Positions 6,568 through 7,923 of a DNA stretch of 7,923 bases are shown one piece after another. The notes beneath the pieces are model-generated. The model did no database searches and was not told the origin of the DNA. It saw nothing but the letters and a program-made list of their open reading frames with translations. Source of the stretch: Bacteroidota bacterium. GTDB taxonomy: Bacteria; Bacteroidota; Bacteroidia; Bacteroidales; JAKIYJ01. A program made the position numbers and the translations under genes. Position 1 is the first letter of the stretch; each line of letters opens with the position of its first letter. Location: NCBI GenBank assembly GCA_022708585.1, contig JAKIYJ010000060.1, positions 1-7,923 on the forward strand, given 5' to 3'.

Positions 6568-7827
6568 TTAAATTATCATACCTGCTGCAACAGTTTCATT
6601 GGTACTCTCATCAATAAGGATTATACTGCCTGTGTTTCTGTTAATAGTATATTTATCAAAGAAAAAAGGTTGAGTGGTTCTTATTGTTATTCTTGCTATA
6701 TCGTTTAAACCAATGGTTTTATCATTTTCAGCACGATGGAGAGTATTAATATTTATTTTATATCTAATATTTTTAATAATACATCGAGCTTCTTTGGTAG
6801 TTTGTCGAATTGCATATTTACCTCCTGGTATAAGTTTTTTTTCATTCATCCAGCATATCATAGCATCAAAATCTTGCGAAACAGCAGGTACATTATTTTC
6901 TCTAACAATCATATCGCCTCTGCTTATATCTATTTCATCATCAAGTCGTATAACAACAGACATTGGAGGGAAAGCCTCTGCTACAGGTCCATCAAAAGTA
7001 TCAATACTTTTAATGTAACTGGTAAATCCTGATGGCAGAATCATAACTTTGTCGCCAGGTTTAAAAACTCCGCCTGCAATTCTACCCGCATAACCTCTAT
7101 AATCGTGAAATTCATCAGATTGAGGTCTTATAACATATTGTACGGGGAAACGACAATCGACCATATTATAGTCACTGCTAATATGTATGGTTTCCAACAG
7201 ATACAAAAGAGTAGGTCCTTTATACCAGTTCATATTTGTTGAAGTATCAACAACATTGTCTCCATTAAGAGCACTTATGGGAATAAAGTGAACATCGTGT
7301 ATATCGAGGCGACTTGAAAAGTTTTTAAAATCATTTTTAATATTTTCAAAAACCTCCTGATTGTAATCTACAAGATCCATTTTATTGATGCAAATCACCA
7401 GATGCGGTATTTTAAGGAGGGTTGCGATAAAAGCATGACGTTTAGTTTGTTCAACAACTCCTTTTCGAGCATCAATAAGAATAATAGCGAGTCCAGCAGT
7501 TGAAGCACCAGTAACCATATTACGTGTATATTGAATATGACCTGGTGTATCTGCAATAATAAATTTTCTTTTAGGAGTAGCAAAATATCTGTAAGCTACA
7601 TCAATAGTGATTCCTTGTTCGCGTTCTGCTCTAAGTCCATCGGTAAGTAAAGCAAGGTTGATATGATCTTCACCTCTTCTTTCGCTTGCTTCTTTAACGG
7701 CTTCATACTGGTCTTCAAAAATAGATTTACTGTCGTATAATAATCTGCCGATTAAAGTACTTTTACCATCATCTACACTGCCAGCTGTAGTAAATCTTAA
7801 AAGTTCAGTATTTGTATCATTATTCAT
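6568..7827 (-). CDS. cysN: Sulfate adenylyltransferase subunit 1 (CysN, GTPase subunit)
   Basis: CysN is the GTPase subunit of ATP sulfurylase; with CysD it makes adenosine 5'-phosphosulfate (APS) from sulfate and ATP, driven by GTP hydrolysis, in the cytoplasm. All GTPase motifs are visible in the 419-residue product: Walker A GSVDDGKST at 16-24, the switch region REQGITIDVAYRYF, DTPGH at 93-97, NKMD at 148-151 and SAL at 185-187. Two beta-barrel domains follow, as in EF-Tu-like proteins, and the C-terminus TGSIILIDESTNETVAAGMI is characteristic. No APS kinase domain is attached, so this is CysN and not the NodQ/CysNC fusion. I chose ATG at 7827, because the product then starts shortly before LLRFTTAGSVDDGK as in relatives; the longer reading from TTG at 7863 adds 12 unlikely residues. 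The preceding codons at the window edge fit the end of cysD. Confidence 0.96.
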   Translation of the reverse strand: MNNDTNTELLRFTTAGSVDDGKSTLIGRLLYDSKSIFEDQYEAVKEASERRGEDHINLALLTDGLRAEREQGITIDVAYRYFATPKRKFIIADTPGHIQYTRNMVTGASTAGLAIILIDARKGVVEQTKRHAFIATLLKIPHLVICINKMDLVDYNQEVFENIKNDFKNFSSRLDIHDVHFIPISALNGDNVVDTSTNMNWYKGPTLLYLLETIHISSDYNMVDCRFPVQYVIRPQSDEFHDYRGYAGRIAGGVFKPGDKVMILPSGFTSYIKSIDTFDGPVAEAFPPMSVVIRLDDEIDISRGDMIVRENNVPAVSQDFDAMICWMNEKKLIPGGKYAIRQTTKEARCIIKNIRYKININTLHRAENDKTIGLNDIARITIRTTQPFFFDKYTINRNTGSIILIDESTNETVAAGMII

Positions 7828-7911
7828 CTCAATATTTTTAACTATATTAATAAAAAAATCCAAATAAAATAATTATTAATACAAATATTTTATTCATTTA
7901 TGTATAAAACA

Positions 7912-7923
7912 TTAAAAATAACC
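7912..7923 (-). CDS. cysD: Probable 3' end of cysD (sulfate adenylyltransferase subunit 2)
   Basis: The last 12 bases, read on the minus strand, are GGT TAT TTT TAA, encoding Gly-Tyr-Phe and a stop. CysD proteins characteristically end in a lysine-rich stretch followed by GYF, and cysD is normally placed just before cysN, which begins 84 bp further on. The two facts together make the end of cysD the best reading, but only three residues are visible, so the call depends on context. CysD is the catalytic, PAPS reductase-like subunit that adenylates sulfate in partnership with CysN. Confidence 0.6.
   Translation of the reverse strand, partial: GYF

Noticed and set aside
6674..7032. Two overlapping plus-strand open frames (up to 114 codons) opposite cysN.
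   Set aside because: They lie wholly antisense to a strongly conserved gene, have low-complexity hydrophobic products, and show no recognisable motif.
7395..7583. Minus-strand 62-codon frame inside cysN in another reading frame.
   Set aside because: The Leu-rich out-of-frame translation lies within the conserved GTPase domain, so it is a shadow of cysN.
7828..7863. Possible 12-residue N-terminal extension of CysN from a TTG codon at 7863.
   Set aside because: The ATG at 7827 gives the usual family start close to the LLRFTTAGSVDDGKS segment, and the extension resembles no CysN N-terminus.
7863..7894. Perfect 9-bp inverted repeat (AATAAAATA/TATTTTATT, 14-base loop) between cysD and cysN.
   Set aside because: The stem is made only of A/T pairs in an A/T-only region, so it is expected by chance and too weak to act as a terminator.
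1..7923. Search by eye for tRNA genes, CRISPR repeats, insertion sequence ends, riboswitches, phage genes or a defence cassette.
   Set aside because: Coding sequences fill nearly the whole window, the gaps are short and AT-rich, and no repeated units, structured GC-containing elements or mobile-element proteins are seen.

Overview
The window looks like a chromosomal segment of an AT-rich member of the Bacteroidota, most likely Bacteroidales or a close relative. The evidence is a DUF4271 membrane protein (a family essentially confined to this phylum), a Bacteroidota-style order DUF4271-hemD-rnpA-yidD, an RnpA carrying the [10 protein letters not shown] form of the RNR motif, the near-absence of Shine-Dalgarno sequences, and strongly A/T-biased codons. 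This is judged by eye from the sequence, without database searching.

Every gene lies on the minus strand, so the window reads from its right end to its left. At the right edge are the last codons of a probable cysD (Gly-Tyr-Phe-stop), followed by cysN; together they would form the ATP sulfurylase of sulfate activation. Next, 21 bp away, comes a 685-residue zinc metallopeptidase with an HEFGH motif and a probable lipoprotein-type signal; I recognise its fold class but not a named family. Then follow the DUF4271 integral membrane protein, hemD (uroporphyrinogen-III synthase), rnpA (RNase P protein) and yidD (membrane-insertion efficiency factor). From cysN to yidD the gaps are only 8 to 42 bp, so these six genes may be read as one transcript. 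After a 126-bp AT-rich gap comes a complete secreted S41 C-terminal processing peptidase with an intact Ser-Lys-Gln catalytic set. After a further 112 bp, the first 58 codons of a probable O-antigen ligase/polymerase-type membrane protein run off the left edge.

Functionally this is mostly housekeeping: sulfate activation, tetrapyrrole synthesis, tRNA 5' maturation, membrane-protein insertion, envelope proteolysis and, at the edge, surface polysaccharide assembly. I see no RNA gene, insertion sequence, CRISPR array, phage gene or defence system, and no frameshifted gene. No gap between genes exceeds 300 bp. The least explained parts are the M3/M32-like metallopeptidase and the DUF4271 protein. 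Two start sites were moved from upstream TTG codons to in-frame ATG codons (cysN to 7827, DUF4271 to 4480).
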